Positions 43,376 to 51,193 of a stretch of DNA of 64,000 nucleotides are shown piece by piece (positions within the stretch are counted from its first letter, which is position 1; every line of letters starts with the position of its first letter). The notes below the pieces were generated by a model. The model was not told the DNA's origin. It did no database searches and was given only the letters and a program-made list of their open reading frames with translations. The position numbers and the translations under genes were made by a program. Location of the stretch: assembly GCA_030680805.1 (NCBI GenBank), contig JAUXUK010000106.1, positions 31,492 through 95,491 of the forward strand, given 5' to 3'. Source of the stretch: Sulfuritalea sp. Lineage in GTDB: Bacteria > Pseudomonadota > Gammaproteobacteria > Burkholderiales > Rhodocyclaceae.

Positions 43376-44515
43376 CTACTTGAGCAGTTTCCAGTCGCCG
43401 TTCTCGATGGTCGCCATGATGGCGGCGCGTCCATCGAAACCGTTGTGGTCTTTCGCCGACATGTTGAACACGCCATGCACCGCCGGAAGCTCCTTGATGT
43501 TCTCCAGCGCGTCTCGCAGTGCGCTGCGGAACTCCGCGGTACCGGGCTTGGCCTTCTTCAACGCTTCGGGCACGGCTCGATTCAGCAGCAGATAGGCATC
43601 CCAGCCATGGCCACCGAAGGTGGAACGACTGTTGGCGCCATGAGCCGCCTCATACACCTTGATGTACTCCAGCGCCGGCTTCTTCGACGGATGGCTGTCG
43701 GGAAGTTGCTCGGCCAGCAGCATCGGTCCGACCGGGAAGATGGTGCCTTCGACATTCTTGCCGCCGACGCGCAGGAAGTCGCGATTGGCGATGCCGTGCG
43801 TCTGGTAGAACTTGCCCTTGTAGCCGCGCTCGATGAGCGTCGCTTGCGGCAACACGGCCGGCGTGCCGGAACCGGCGATCAGGATCGCGTCCGGATTCGC
43901 GGCGATCAGCTTGAGCGCCTGCCCGGTAACGCTGGTGTCGGCACGCTGATAGGCCTCGGACGCGGTGATCTTGATGCCCTTGGCTTCGGCCGCGCCCTGG
44001 ATCGCCTTCAGCCAGAGTTGTCCATAGGGATCGGCGTAGCCGATGAAGCCGATGGTCTTGACCTTGTTGGCGGCCATATGGTCCGCAATCGCGATCGCCA
44101 TCTGGGTGAAGTTCTGCGGCGTGGTGAACACCCAGGGCGCCTTGTCGCCCGCGGGCGGCAACGGCGCCATGGCGATCTGCGGGGTCTTTGTTTCGAACGC
44201 GACTTCGAGGATGGCCATCGAACCCGGCGTCACCGTCGAACCGATGATCGCATCGACCTTGTCCTCGCCGGTGAATTTGCGGGCATTCTTGACCGCCGTG
44301 CTGGGGTCGGTGGCATCGTCGAGCACGATGTACCTGACCTTTTCGCCGCCAACCGTCTGCGGCAACAGGGCGAAGGTCTGTTTCTCGGGGATGCCCAGGG
44401 ATGCCGCCGGACCGGTGGCCGAAACGCTGACGCCGATGGTGATGTCGGCCCAGGCCGAACCGGCTGCGAGAACCAGTGCCAGCGCCTTTACCAATGCAAG
44501 TTTCTTCACGTTCAT
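43376..44515 (-). CDS. ABC transporter periplasmic binding protein (branched-chain amino acid/aromatic acid type)
   Basis: 379 aa; signal peptide ALVKALALVLAAGSAWA (cleavage near residue 23), GGAGGAG just before the ATG. The body is a Peripla_BP_6/LivJ-like protein (ITIGVSVSATGPAASLGIPEKQ, IGYADPYGQLWLKAI, FGGHGWDAYLLL). No permease or ATPase is adjacent, so it must borrow a transporter, for example the liv set at 51-56 kb, or one elsewhere. Relatives such as CouP bind hydroxycinnamates. It is first gene of the MarR-controlled operon. Confidence 0.88.
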   Translation of the reverse strand: MNVKKLALVKALALVLAAGSAWADITIGVSVSATGPAASLGIPEKQTFALLPQTVGGEKVRYIVLDDATDPSTAVKNARKFTGEDKVDAIIGSTVTPGSMAILEVAFETKTPQIAMAPLPPAGDKAPWVFTTPQNFTQMAIAIADHMAANKVKTIGFIGYADPYGQLWLKAIQGAAEAKGIKITASEAYQRADTSVTGQALKLIAANPDAILIAGSGTPAVLPQATLIERGYKGKFYQTHGIANRDFLRVGGKNVEGTIFPVGPMLLAEQLPDSHPSKKPALEYIKVYEAAHGANSRSTFGGHGWDAYLLLNRAVPEALKKAKPGTAEFRSALRDALENIKELPAVHGVFNMSAKDHNGFDGRAAIMATIENGDWKLLK

Positions 44516-44592
44516 GTCTCCTCCTGTTTTTTGTGGGGTATGCGTTCGCCGGAATGAAAAGCTCTCAAGCGACGGGTTGATTGTAGGCGCAG

Positions 44593-44622
44593 CTTGTTTG
44601 ATGTCAACTTGTTTGATTCAAA
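44593..44622. promoter_or_regulatory. Candidate MarR operator, divergent control region
   Basis: Direct repeat CTTGTTTGAT at 44593-44602 and 44608-44617; each copy starts an inverted motif: TTTGA-TG-TCAA and the perfect TTTGA-T-TCAAA (44612-44622). It sits between the binding-protein operon (minus) and the MarR gene (plus), where a MarR dimer would repress both directions. Similar TTTGA/TCAAA palindromes bind CouR/HcaR-type regulators. Confidence 0.7.
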
Positions 44623-44668
44623 TCTACATGGCACACTTGCCGCCATCCTCACTGCCTGTCCTTCACGC

Positions 44669-45109
44669 ATGCCGGCATCCCGCAAGACCACCGCTCTCGG
44701 CTCCCTGACCGGCAACATCGGCTTCCACCTGCGTCTGGCGCAGCTCGCGGTATTCAAGGATTTCGACCGCGAACTGGGCGAACTCGGGGTCAGCCCCGCC
44801 GTATATTCGGTACTCGAAGTGCTGCAGCAGAATCCCGGCCTGACGCAGTCCAAACTCGCCAGCGCGGTGCGCCTTGACCGCTCATCCATGGTCCCGATGC
44901 TGGACAAGCTCGGCCAGCGCGGCCTCGTCGAACGGCTGGCCTCAACGACCGATCGCCGCCACAAGCACCTCTACCTCACCGCAGCCGGAGCCAAACTGCT
45001 GCGTCAGGCCGACAAGTGCGTCGGCAAGCACGAAAAGCGCGTTTGCGCGCTTTTTACCCCGGCGGAAAAGAAAACCCTGATGGACTTGCTGGCCCGCTTC
45101 GACGGCTGA
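44669..45109 (+). CDS. MarR-family transcriptional regulator
   Basis: 146 aa from ATG 44669; an in-frame start at 44594 would place the start codon inside the operator, so the shorter form is preferred. Winged helix with LGVSPAVYSVLEVLQQNPGLTQSKLASAV, recognition helix DRSSMVPMLDKL and wing LVERLASTTDRRHKHLYLT. It is divergent from the ligase/hydratase operon, and by family logic the CoA thioester made by that ligase would be the inducer. Confidence 0.9.
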   Translation: MPASRKTTALGSLTGNIGFHLRLAQLAVFKDFDRELGELGVSPAVYSVLEVLQQNPGLTQSKLASAVRLDRSSMVPMLDKLGQRGLVERLASTTDRRHKHLYLTAAGAKLLRQADKCVGKHEKRVCALFTPAEKKTLMDLLARFDG

Positions 45110-45143
45110 TTTCGCCGCAATCCGGGATCCCGGCAACGCGCGA

Positions 45144-45168
45144 AAAAGTCGGCGCTGGCGATACGGCG
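45144..45168 (+). repeat. Dispersed 25-bp motif, intergenic copy near a broken gene
   Basis: AAAAGTCGGCGCTG then GCGATACGGCG, 35 nt after the MarR stop and 53 nt from the truncated LysE reading frame. A marR-to-LysE junction here suggests DNA loss beside the motif. Confidence 0.75.
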
Positions 45169-45220
45169 TTTATCGCCCCGTGCTTGCCAGATGCAATGTC
45201 AGACCGATGCCTATCTCCGC

Positions 45221-45334
45221 CTAAGGACCGCGAATGATGCCGACGGACAGCACCATCAGGTTGTCCGGACCCGGCGCGATCGTGATCAGCGCCGAGGCAG
45301 CGAGGAAGGCGAGTAAAACTCCGAACAGAATCAT
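45221..45334 (-). pseudogene. Truncated LysE/RhtB-family exporter
   Basis: 37 codons from ATG 45334, which directly follows the TAA of the MFS gene. The peptide has the LysE N-terminal pattern (hydrophobic LLAFLAASALITIAPGPDN then LMVLSVGIIRG) but ends at TAG 45221; LysE proteins are about 200 aa. No continuation is seen in any frame before the marR gene. The break lies close to the 25-bp motif at 45144. Confidence 0.7.
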
Positions 45335-46555
45335 TTAGGGTGTCACCGATTGACGCAGGCGTCCGGCACGGAGCAGCAGCCAGACACAAAGGGCCAGCAG
45401 TATCGCGGATTCGCCAAGCAGGGTAGCGGGCGCCGTGGTCAGCGCGGCGACGCTGCCGGCGAGCAGGCCGCCGACGGCGTCGAGTCCGAAGCGGATGCTG
45501 GAAAAGAATGACACCACGCGGCCGCGCAGGCGATCGGGGGCGATGGTCTGCATCACCGTGTTGATGCCGACATTGGCACCCGAAATGCCGAAGCCCAGCG
45601 CCGCCAGAGCCGGCAGGGCGATCGCCAGATTTTCCGTGAGCGGAAACACGAACAGCGCCACGGCCGCCAGCACCACGCAAGAAATCGCCAGATTCAGGCC
45701 GCCGCGCACCGACGTGCGTGTCGCCAACACCAGCGTCGCCGCAAACGCGCCGCAACCGGCCGCGCCCCACAGCAGGCCAAGGGTGCGCGCGTCGCCGTGG
45801 AACACCTCGCGGGCGAACACCGGCAGCAGCACGGCATAGGCCGAGGCGGTGAAATTGAGCAGCGCCAGCACGATCAGCAGCGTGCGTATCGGCCAGGTGT
45901 CGAGGGCATAGCGCACCCCCTCCTTGAAGACATGGCCGACACTGCCGCCGGACCTGGCGTTCGCCGGCAAATGCATCGCCGCCACGCCCCACAGCAGGGC
46001 CAGATAGGAAAACGCATTGAGCAGGAAGCATGCGGCCTCGGACATAAACGCCAGCATCAGCCCCGCAATCGGCGGGCCGACAAAGCGGCCGAGGTTGAAC
46101 AGCATGGCGTTCAGCGCCAGCGCATTCGGCAGGTCCTCGCGGCCGCCGACCATGGGCGGAATCAGCGATTGGCGCAGCGGCGTGTCGAAGGCGTTGAGGA
46201 TGCCCAGCGACAATGACATGAGGATGATCAGCGTCGGCCCGATCAGATCGAACCAGGTCAATGCCGCCAGTGCGCAGGCCTGGATGAACAGCAGCACCTG
46301 CACCTGCATCAACAGCCGGCGCCGGTCGTGGCGGTCGATCCACGCCCCGGCCAGCGGCCCGACGACGAGGATGGGCGCCTGTGCGGCGAAGGCCGCCAAC
46401 CCAAGCAGCGCCGCCGATCCGGTCAGGCGATACACCAGCCAGGCCAGCGCGACCTGCTGGATCCACGACCCGAGGATGGAAATCGCCTGACCGTAGAAGT
46501 ACAGCCGGAACGGGCGATGACCCAGTGCCCGCATCGAGGCGGGTAGTTTCACCAC
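45335..46555 (-). CDS. MFS transporter (EntS/DHA3-like)
   Basis: 406 aa with about 12 membrane helices. The N-terminus (ALGHRPFRLYFYGQAISILGSWIQQVALAWLVYRLTGSA) and the GAWIDRHDRRRLL loop motif place it with DHA3/EntS-type drug or siderophore exporters. It starts 15 nt after gabD and precedes the truncated LysE, so it is probably in the lysR-hpaI-gabD operon. Substrate unknown; the neighbours suggest a metabolite of that pathway. Confidence 0.9.
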   Translation of the reverse strand: MVKLPASMRALGHRPFRLYFYGQAISILGSWIQQVALAWLVYRLTGSAALLGLAAFAAQAPILVVGPLAGAWIDRHDRRRLLMQVQVLLFIQACALAALTWFDLIGPTLIILMSLSLGILNAFDTPLRQSLIPPMVGGREDLPNALALNAMLFNLGRFVGPPIAGLMLAFMSEAACFLLNAFSYLALLWGVAAMHLPANARSGGSVGHVFKEGVRYALDTWPIRTLLIVLALLNFTASAYAVLLPVFAREVFHGDARTLGLLWGAAGCGAFAATLVLATRTSVRGGLNLAISCVVLAAVALFVFPLTENLAIALPALAALGFGISGANVGINTVMQTIAPDRLRGRVVSFFSSIRFGLDAVGGLLAGSVAALTTAPATLLGESAILLALCVWLLLRAGRLRQSVTP

Positions 46556-46570
46556 ACAATTACCGGGCGA

Positions 46571-48013
46571 TCACAGGCCGGCCATCGCGAGATACTTGAT
46601 CTCCAGATACTCTTCGATGCCGTATTTCGATCCTTCGCGCCCCAGGCCCGACTGCTTGACGCCGCCGAAGGGCGCCACTTCGTTGGAGATCACGCCCGAG
46701 TTGATGCCGACCATGCCGTAGTCGAGCGCCTCGCCAACACGCCAGGCGCGCGCGATGTCGCGACTGTAGAAGTACGCGGCGAGGCCGAATTCGGTGTCGT
46801 TGGCCATGCGCACCGCCTCGGCCTCATCCCTGAAGCTGAAAATCGGCGCCACCGGGCCGAAGATTTCCTCGCGCGCCAGACGCATCGACGGCTTCGCACC
46901 CGAAAGCACGGTCGGCTCGAAGAAAGTGCCGCCCTTGGCGTGGCGCTTGCCGCCGCACAACACGCGCGCGCCCTGCGCCACGGCATCGGCCAGTAGTTCC
47001 TCGACCTTGGCCAGCCCCGCGCCATCGATCAACGGCCCCTGCGTCACGCCCTCCTCCAGCCCGTAGCCGACCTTGAGCCCGGCCACGGCGGCGGCGAGCT
47101 TTTGCGCGAACGCGTCATGCACGCCTTCCTGCACCAGAAAGCGGTTGGTGCACACGCAGGTCTGCCCGGTGTTGCGGTATTTGGAAAGCATCGCGCCGGC
47201 CACCGCGGCGTCGACATCGGCGTCGTCGAAGACGATGAAGGGCGCATTGCCGCCGAGTTCCAGCGACATCTTCTTGATCGTCGGCGCGCACTGGCCCATC
47301 AGCAGCCGGCCGATTTCGGTGGAGCCGGTGAAGGACAGCTTGAGCACCTTCGGATTCGACGTCAGTTCGCCGCCGATGGCCACCGGCTCGCCGGTCACCA
47401 CGTTGAGCACGCCGGGCGGCAGGCCGGCCTGTTGGCCCAGCCAGGCCAGTGCCAAGGCTGAGAGCGGCGTCTGTTCGGCCGGCTTGACCACCATGGTGCA
47501 GCCGGCCGCCAGCGCCGGAGCGACCTTGCGCGTGATCATCGCCGCCGGAAAATTCCACGGCGTAATGGCGGCGCAGACGCCGACCGGCTGCTTCAACACG
47601 ATCAGACGACGGTCGGCCAGCGGCGAGGGAATCACGTCGCCGTAAATGCGCCGTGCTTCCTCGGCGAACCACTCGATGAACGAGGCCGCATAGGCGATCT
47701 CGCCCCTCGCTTCGACCAGCGGCTTGCCCTGTTCCTGCGTCATCAGCCGCGCCAGATCCTCCTGATTCTCCATCATCAGTTCGAACCAACGCCGCAGGAT
47801 CTTCGCCCGCTCGGCCGCCGTCTTCGCCCGCCATGGATGGAAAGCCGCGTGCGCCGCATCGATCGCTCGGCGGGTTTCAGCAGCGCCGAAACCGGGGACG
47901 GAACCCACCAGCTCGCCGTTGGCCGGGTTGCGAACTTCAAGGGTGGCGCCGCCAGCAGGCAGCCATTCGCCATTGATCAGGCAGCTATTGCGCAGGAGTT
48001 CGGGGTTCTTCAT
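46571..48013 (-). CDS. gabD: NAD(P)-dependent succinate-semialdehyde dehydrogenase
   Basis: 480 aa. Aldehyde dehydrogenase fold; catalytic Cys in GQTCVCTNRFLVQ and Glu in LELGGNAPFIVFDD; cofactor segment TPWNFPAAMITRK and LSFTGSTEIGR. The family's C-terminal FGGVKQSGLGREGSKYGIEEYLEIKY is GabD-specific. It oxidises succinate semialdehyde to succinate. Upstream hpaI makes exactly this substrate, so they work in series. The second Cys two residues after the catalytic one is typical of redox-sensitive SSADH. Confidence 0.93.
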   Translation of the reverse strand: MKNPELLRNSCLINGEWLPAGGATLEVRNPANGELVGSVPGFGAAETRRAIDAAHAAFHPWRAKTAAERAKILRRWFELMMENQEDLARLMTQEQGKPLVEARGEIAYAASFIEWFAEEARRIYGDVIPSPLADRRLIVLKQPVGVCAAITPWNFPAAMITRKVAPALAAGCTMVVKPAEQTPLSALALAWLGQQAGLPPGVLNVVTGEPVAIGGELTSNPKVLKLSFTGSTEIGRLLMGQCAPTIKKMSLELGGNAPFIVFDDADVDAAVAGAMLSKYRNTGQTCVCTNRFLVQEGVHDAFAQKLAAAVAGLKVGYGLEEGVTQGPLIDGAGLAKVEELLADAVAQGARVLCGGKRHAKGGTFFEPTVLSGAKPSMRLAREEIFGPVAPIFSFRDEAEAVRMANDTEFGLAAYFYSRDIARAWRVGEALDYGMVGINSGVISNEVAPFGGVKQSGLGREGSKYGIEEYLEIKYLAMAGL

Positions 48014-48034
48014 GACGTGCCTTCAAATCAAAAA

Positions 48035-48817
48035 TCAGAGTTTAGCCGCATCGTCCCGAAAGGAACCTGCCAGCTCGACCGCCGCTTTGCGCAGCAGCGA
48101 GGTGTCGCCACCGACCGCGATGAAGCTTGCGCCGTAGCCTCGATAGTGCTGGGCCATTCGCGGCTCGCTCACGAACACGCCGGCCGCCTTGCTGGTGGCG
48201 GCAATCCGGGTCAGCGCATCCTCGATCACCACCTTGACTTCCTGATGCCCCGGTTGCCCTATGTAGCCCATCGATGCGGCGAGATCGGCCGGACCGATGA
48301 ATATGCCATCGACACCCTCGACCATCAGGATCGCGTCGAGATTCGCCAGGCCCTGCCTCGACTCGATCTGCACGATCAGGCAAACCTCGTCATTGGCGCG
48401 CGCGGCGTAGTCCTCGACCCCGCTCCAGCGCGCGGCGCGCGCCAGCGAGGTGCCGACGCCGCGCATGCCCTGCGGCGGATAGCGCACGGCGCGCACCAGT
48501 GCCGCCGCTTCGGAGACGCTTTCGACCATGGGCACCAGCAGTGTCTGGGCGCCGATGTCGAGATACTGCTTGATCAGGGCCGCGTCGTGATTCACCGGCC
48601 GCACCACCAGATTCACCGGATAGGGCGCCGCCGCCTGCAACTGGCCGAGGACGCTGGCCGGGTTGTTGGGGCCGTGTTCGGCGTCGATCAGCAACCAGTC
48701 GAACCCCGCCGTTGCCAGTATCTCCATGCTGTAGGCGTTGGCGAGCCCGACAAACAGGCCGACCTGCAAGCGCCGTTCCCTGAGCATCTGCTTGAAGACG
48801 TTGCGCGGCATGTCCAT
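48035..48817 (-). CDS. hpaI: HpcH/HpaI-family class II aldolase
   Basis: 260 aa from ATG 48817 with GGAG upstream in the lysR stop region (lysR ends 6 nt earlier). TIM-barrel metal aldolase: LIDAEHGPN, VRPVNHDAALIKQYLDIGAQTLLVPMVES, IVQIESRQGLANLDAIL, DGIFIGPADLAASMG. HpaI cleaves 4-hydroxy-2-oxoheptanedioate to pyruvate and succinate semialdehyde; the gabD neighbour supports that. Related enzymes accept other 2-oxo acids, so the exact substrate is inferred. Confidence 0.9.
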   Translation of the reverse strand: MDMPRNVFKQMLRERRLQVGLFVGLANAYSMEILATAGFDWLLIDAEHGPNNPASVLGQLQAAAPYPVNLVVRPVNHDAALIKQYLDIGAQTLLVPMVESVSEAAALVRAVRYPPQGMRGVGTSLARAARWSGVEDYAARANDEVCLIVQIESRQGLANLDAILMVEGVDGIFIGPADLAASMGYIGQPGHQEVKVVIEDALTRIAATSKAAGVFVSEPRMAQHYRGYGASFIAVGGDTSLLRKAAVELAGSFRDDAAKL

Positions 48818-48823
48818 CACGGG

Positions 48824-49738
48824 CTACTCCAGAACAAGGCCACGATCCCAGTAGGGCTCGGGACCAAGCCGTGCCGCAAGAAAATCGACAAAGGCCCGCA
48901 CCCGCTGGGGCACAAAGCGGGTGCCCGGAAACACCGCAAACATGTCCAGCACCGGTGTCGGGAAGGCCTTCAGGATCGGTACCAGCCTGCCCTCGCGGAT
49001 GGCGTCCGCGGCGATGAAGGTTGGCTGATGGAGTATGCCCATGCCCTGGATCGCGGCTTCCTGAAGGGCATTGCCGTTGTTGGCGGTGATCGGCCCGCTG
49101 ATTTCCACGGAATGGAGGGCGCCGTCGATGATGAACGGCCAGCTCGAGCGGGAGGTCAGCGAATAGGCGAGACAGGCATGCTGCGTGAGTTCATCCGGGT
49201 GTTTGGGCTCGCCATGCGTTTTCAAATAGGACGGAGATGCGACGACCACCGAGCGGCAGGTCGTAAGGCGGCGTGCCACGGTGGTTTCGGGCAGGCGATC
49301 GGTGATGCGCAGCGCGAAGTCCATGCCTTCCTCGATCAGGTTGACCCGCCGGTCATTGAAGTCGAGATCGATGCGGATGTCGGGGTGGGCCTGCGAGAAC
49401 TCAAGTATCAGGGGTGTCAGATGCAGCAGGCCAAAGGTCATGGGCACGCTGGCGCGAACGGTGCCGCGCAGCGTCTGGCGCTCGCCGTCAAGATTGCCCT
49501 CGGCCTCGTCGATGCGGTCGAGGATGTCGCGGCATTGCTCGATGTAGGCCGCGCCGGCCGAGGTGAGCGACAACCGGCGCGTGCTGCGGGCGATCAGCTT
49601 GACGCCCAGATGTGCTTCCAGCGCCGCAATCTGGCGCGTCACCGCGGAGCGCGCCACATTCATCTGGTCGGCCACGGCGGTAAAGCTGCCCGCTTCAGCC
49701 ACTCGCACGAAAGTCTGCATCGCCGCCAATCGGTCCAT
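48824..49738 (-). CDS. LysR-family transcriptional regulator
   Basis: 304 aa. N-terminal winged HTH (AMQTFVRVAEAGSFTAVADQMNVARSAVTRQIAALEAHLG) and a C-terminal co-inducer domain. It is co-oriented with and almost touching hpaI, so it may be autoregulated and head its own operon, which is unusual since LysR genes are mostly divergent from their targets. A T-N11-A type inverted repeat lies between it and dsbA (49776-49802). It belongs to the large AaeR/DsdC-like group with short wing; ligand unknown. Confidence 0.92.
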   Translation of the reverse strand: MDRLAAMQTFVRVAEAGSFTAVADQMNVARSAVTRQIAALEAHLGVKLIARSTRRLSLTSAGAAYIEQCRDILDRIDEAEGNLDGERQTLRGTVRASVPMTFGLLHLTPLILEFSQAHPDIRIDLDFNDRRVNLIEEGMDFALRITDRLPETTVARRLTTCRSVVVASPSYLKTHGEPKHPDELTQHACLAYSLTSRSSWPFIIDGALHSVEISGPITANNGNALQEAAIQGMGILHQPTFIAADAIREGRLVPILKAFPTPVLDMFAVFPGTRFVPQRVRAFVDFLAARLGPEPYWDRGLVLE

Positions 49739-49775
49739 GGACGCCCTGCTCCTTCAGATTTTTTGCGTTTCAGGC

Positions 49776-49802
49776 ATTGTATGGGGAACGCTGTCATACA
49801 AT
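49776..49802. promoter_or_regulatory. Candidate LysR-binding site
   Basis: ATTGTATG-N11-CATACAAT, perfect 8-bp arms, in the lysR/dsbA divergent gap. The spacing and outer T/A match the LysR box T-N11-A. Confidence 0.75.
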
Positions 49803-49834
49803 TCCACTCGAAGCTACTTTTACTGGAGACTTTC

Positions 49835-50479
49835 ATGAAGCGACTCGTTGCCTGGCTGTTTGCCACCCTCATTTCCTCGTTTGCCCTGTCCAGCATCGGC
49901 CTTGCCGCGGAACCGCAGGCCGGCCGTGAGTTCAAGCCGATCAATCCGCCGCTGGCGACCCCCAAGGGGAAGATCGAGGTCATCGAATTCTTTTCCTACG
50001 GCTGCAACCATTGCAACGACTTCCACCCCCTGATCACGTCGTGGGCGGCCACGTTGCCGAAGGATGTCACGTTCCGCCGCGTCCCGGTAAGCTTCAATCG
50101 TCCCGAGTGGGCGCGCCTTTCCCGCATCTACTTCGCACTGGAAGCCACCGGCGATCTGGCCAAGCTCGATGCCGCCGTGTTCATCGCCATCCACGAACAG
50201 CGCGTCAATTTCAAGACCGACGAAGCGGTAGTCGCCTGGGCCGCGAGCAAAGGCATCGACGGCAAGAAGTTCGGCGACGCGCTGGCTTCTTTCTCGATGC
50301 AGAGCAAGGTGCAGCGCGCCGATCAGGAAGCCTCCGCCGCCCGCATTTCGGGTGTCCCCGCAATGGCGGTGGATGGCAAGTTCCTGATCAACAACGAGGC
50401 GGCGGCCAACTACAGCGAGTTGCTGAAGCTCACCGACGCAGTGGTCGCTAAGGCGCGTCAGGAACGCTCGGGCAAATAA
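49835..50479 (+). CDS. dsbA: Thiol:disulfide interchange protein DsbA
   Basis: 214 aa from ATG 49835 (GGAG 6 nt upstream); the frame is open for 2 kb upstream, but that is antisense to other genes. Signal peptide (cleavage near residue 25), thioredoxin fold with active site C57-N-H-C60 and a cis-Pro in SGVPAMAVDG. It introduces disulfides into periplasmic proteins. dsbB follows after 3 nt, so the donor and its re-oxidant are one operon. The CNHC dipeptide differs from E. coli CPHC. Confidence 0.95.
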   Translation: MKRLVAWLFATLISSFALSSIGLAAEPQAGREFKPINPPLATPKGKIEVIEFFSYGCNHCNDFHPLITSWAATLPKDVTFRRVPVSFNRPEWARLSRIYFALEATGDLAKLDAAVFIAIHEQRVNFKTDEAVVAWAASKGIDGKKFGDALASFSMQSKVQRADQEASAARISGVPAMAVDGKFLINNEAAANYSELLKLTDAVVAKARQERSGK

Positions 50480-50482
50480 CCC

Positions 50483-50983
50483 ATGCAGTTTCTGCGCCTG
50501 CTATTCACACCGCGCGGACTGTTTGCCGCCACGGGTCTGACCGCCGTTGGCCTGGTTGCGGGTGGCCTGATTCTGGCTCACACCATGAATCTGGCCGCCT
50601 GCCCGCTGTGCATCCTGCAGCGCATGCTCTACCTGCTGCTGGCGCTCGAAGCCGTTGCCGCGTGGGCCCTGGCCGGATCAGTGCTCACGCGGCGCGCTGC
50701 GGCGCTGGTCATGCTCGCCACGACGCTGACCGGCGTCTGGATTGCGGCCTACCAGACCTGGCTGCAACGCTTCGCCAAGGGCGTCAACTGCACGGCCGAT
50801 CAGCCGTGGTGGGAAGCCTTCGTCAATTGGGCCGGCAGCCAGTGGCCGCTGATGTTCGAAGCCTCCGGCCTGTGCTCCGAAGCCGGCTGGAAATTCATCG
50901 GCCTGTCGATCGCCGAATGGTCGCTGGTCGCCTTTACGTCGATGACGATTGCGATGCTGGTGGCGCTGCTGCGCAAGACCTGA
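50483..50983 (+). CDS. dsbB: Disulfide bond formation protein DsbB
   Basis: 166 aa with four membrane helices. Two periplasmic Cys pairs are present: C40-P-L-C43 and C103/C131. It passes electrons from DsbA to ubiquinone. Adjacent to dsbA (3-nt gap). No other dsb gene is in the window. Confidence 0.95.
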   Translation: MQFLRLLFTPRGLFAATGLTAVGLVAGGLILAHTMNLAACPLCILQRMLYLLLALEAVAAWALAGSVLTRRAAALVMLATTLTGVWIAAYQTWLQRFAKGVNCTADQPWWEAFVNWAGSQWPLMFEASGLCSEAGWKFIGLSIAEWSLVAFTSMTIAMLVALLRKT

Positions 50984-50985
50984 CT

Positions 50986-51043
50986 CGCCGTTGCCTGCCC
51001 GCGCCGACTCAGAGCTTTTGAAGAAATCGTCCCCCAAGGGGAC
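50986..51043. repeat. Variant motif and GC hairpin after dsbB
   Basis: 50986-51010 keeps both ends of the reverse-complemented 25-bp motif (CGCCGT and GCGCCGACT) around a different middle; 50986-51003 is identical to 8232-8249 (18 bp). At 51029-51043 GTCCCC-CAA-GGGGAC forms a small stem. The rest of the 210-nt convergent gap to livM has no gene; a terminator for dsbAB is likely but none is classical. Confidence 0.4.
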
Positions 51044-51193
51044 TTCCTTCGGGGCGTAGCCGCGGGCCGCAGCGGGGTGCGGCCGGAGCGCAGCTACCGG
51101 AGCATATGTCGTTAAATGCGAGGATAGCCGGGTTTGCCAACTGAGCCGCCCAAGCCCCGATCCGGCACGCGCAGTAGATTTATTCACAAGCTC

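Noticed and set aside
47837..49834. Long open frame upstream of dsbA on the plus strand
   Set aside because: It is antisense to hpaI and lysR, which have full family signatures; the signal peptide and ribosome site fix the dsbA start at 49835.
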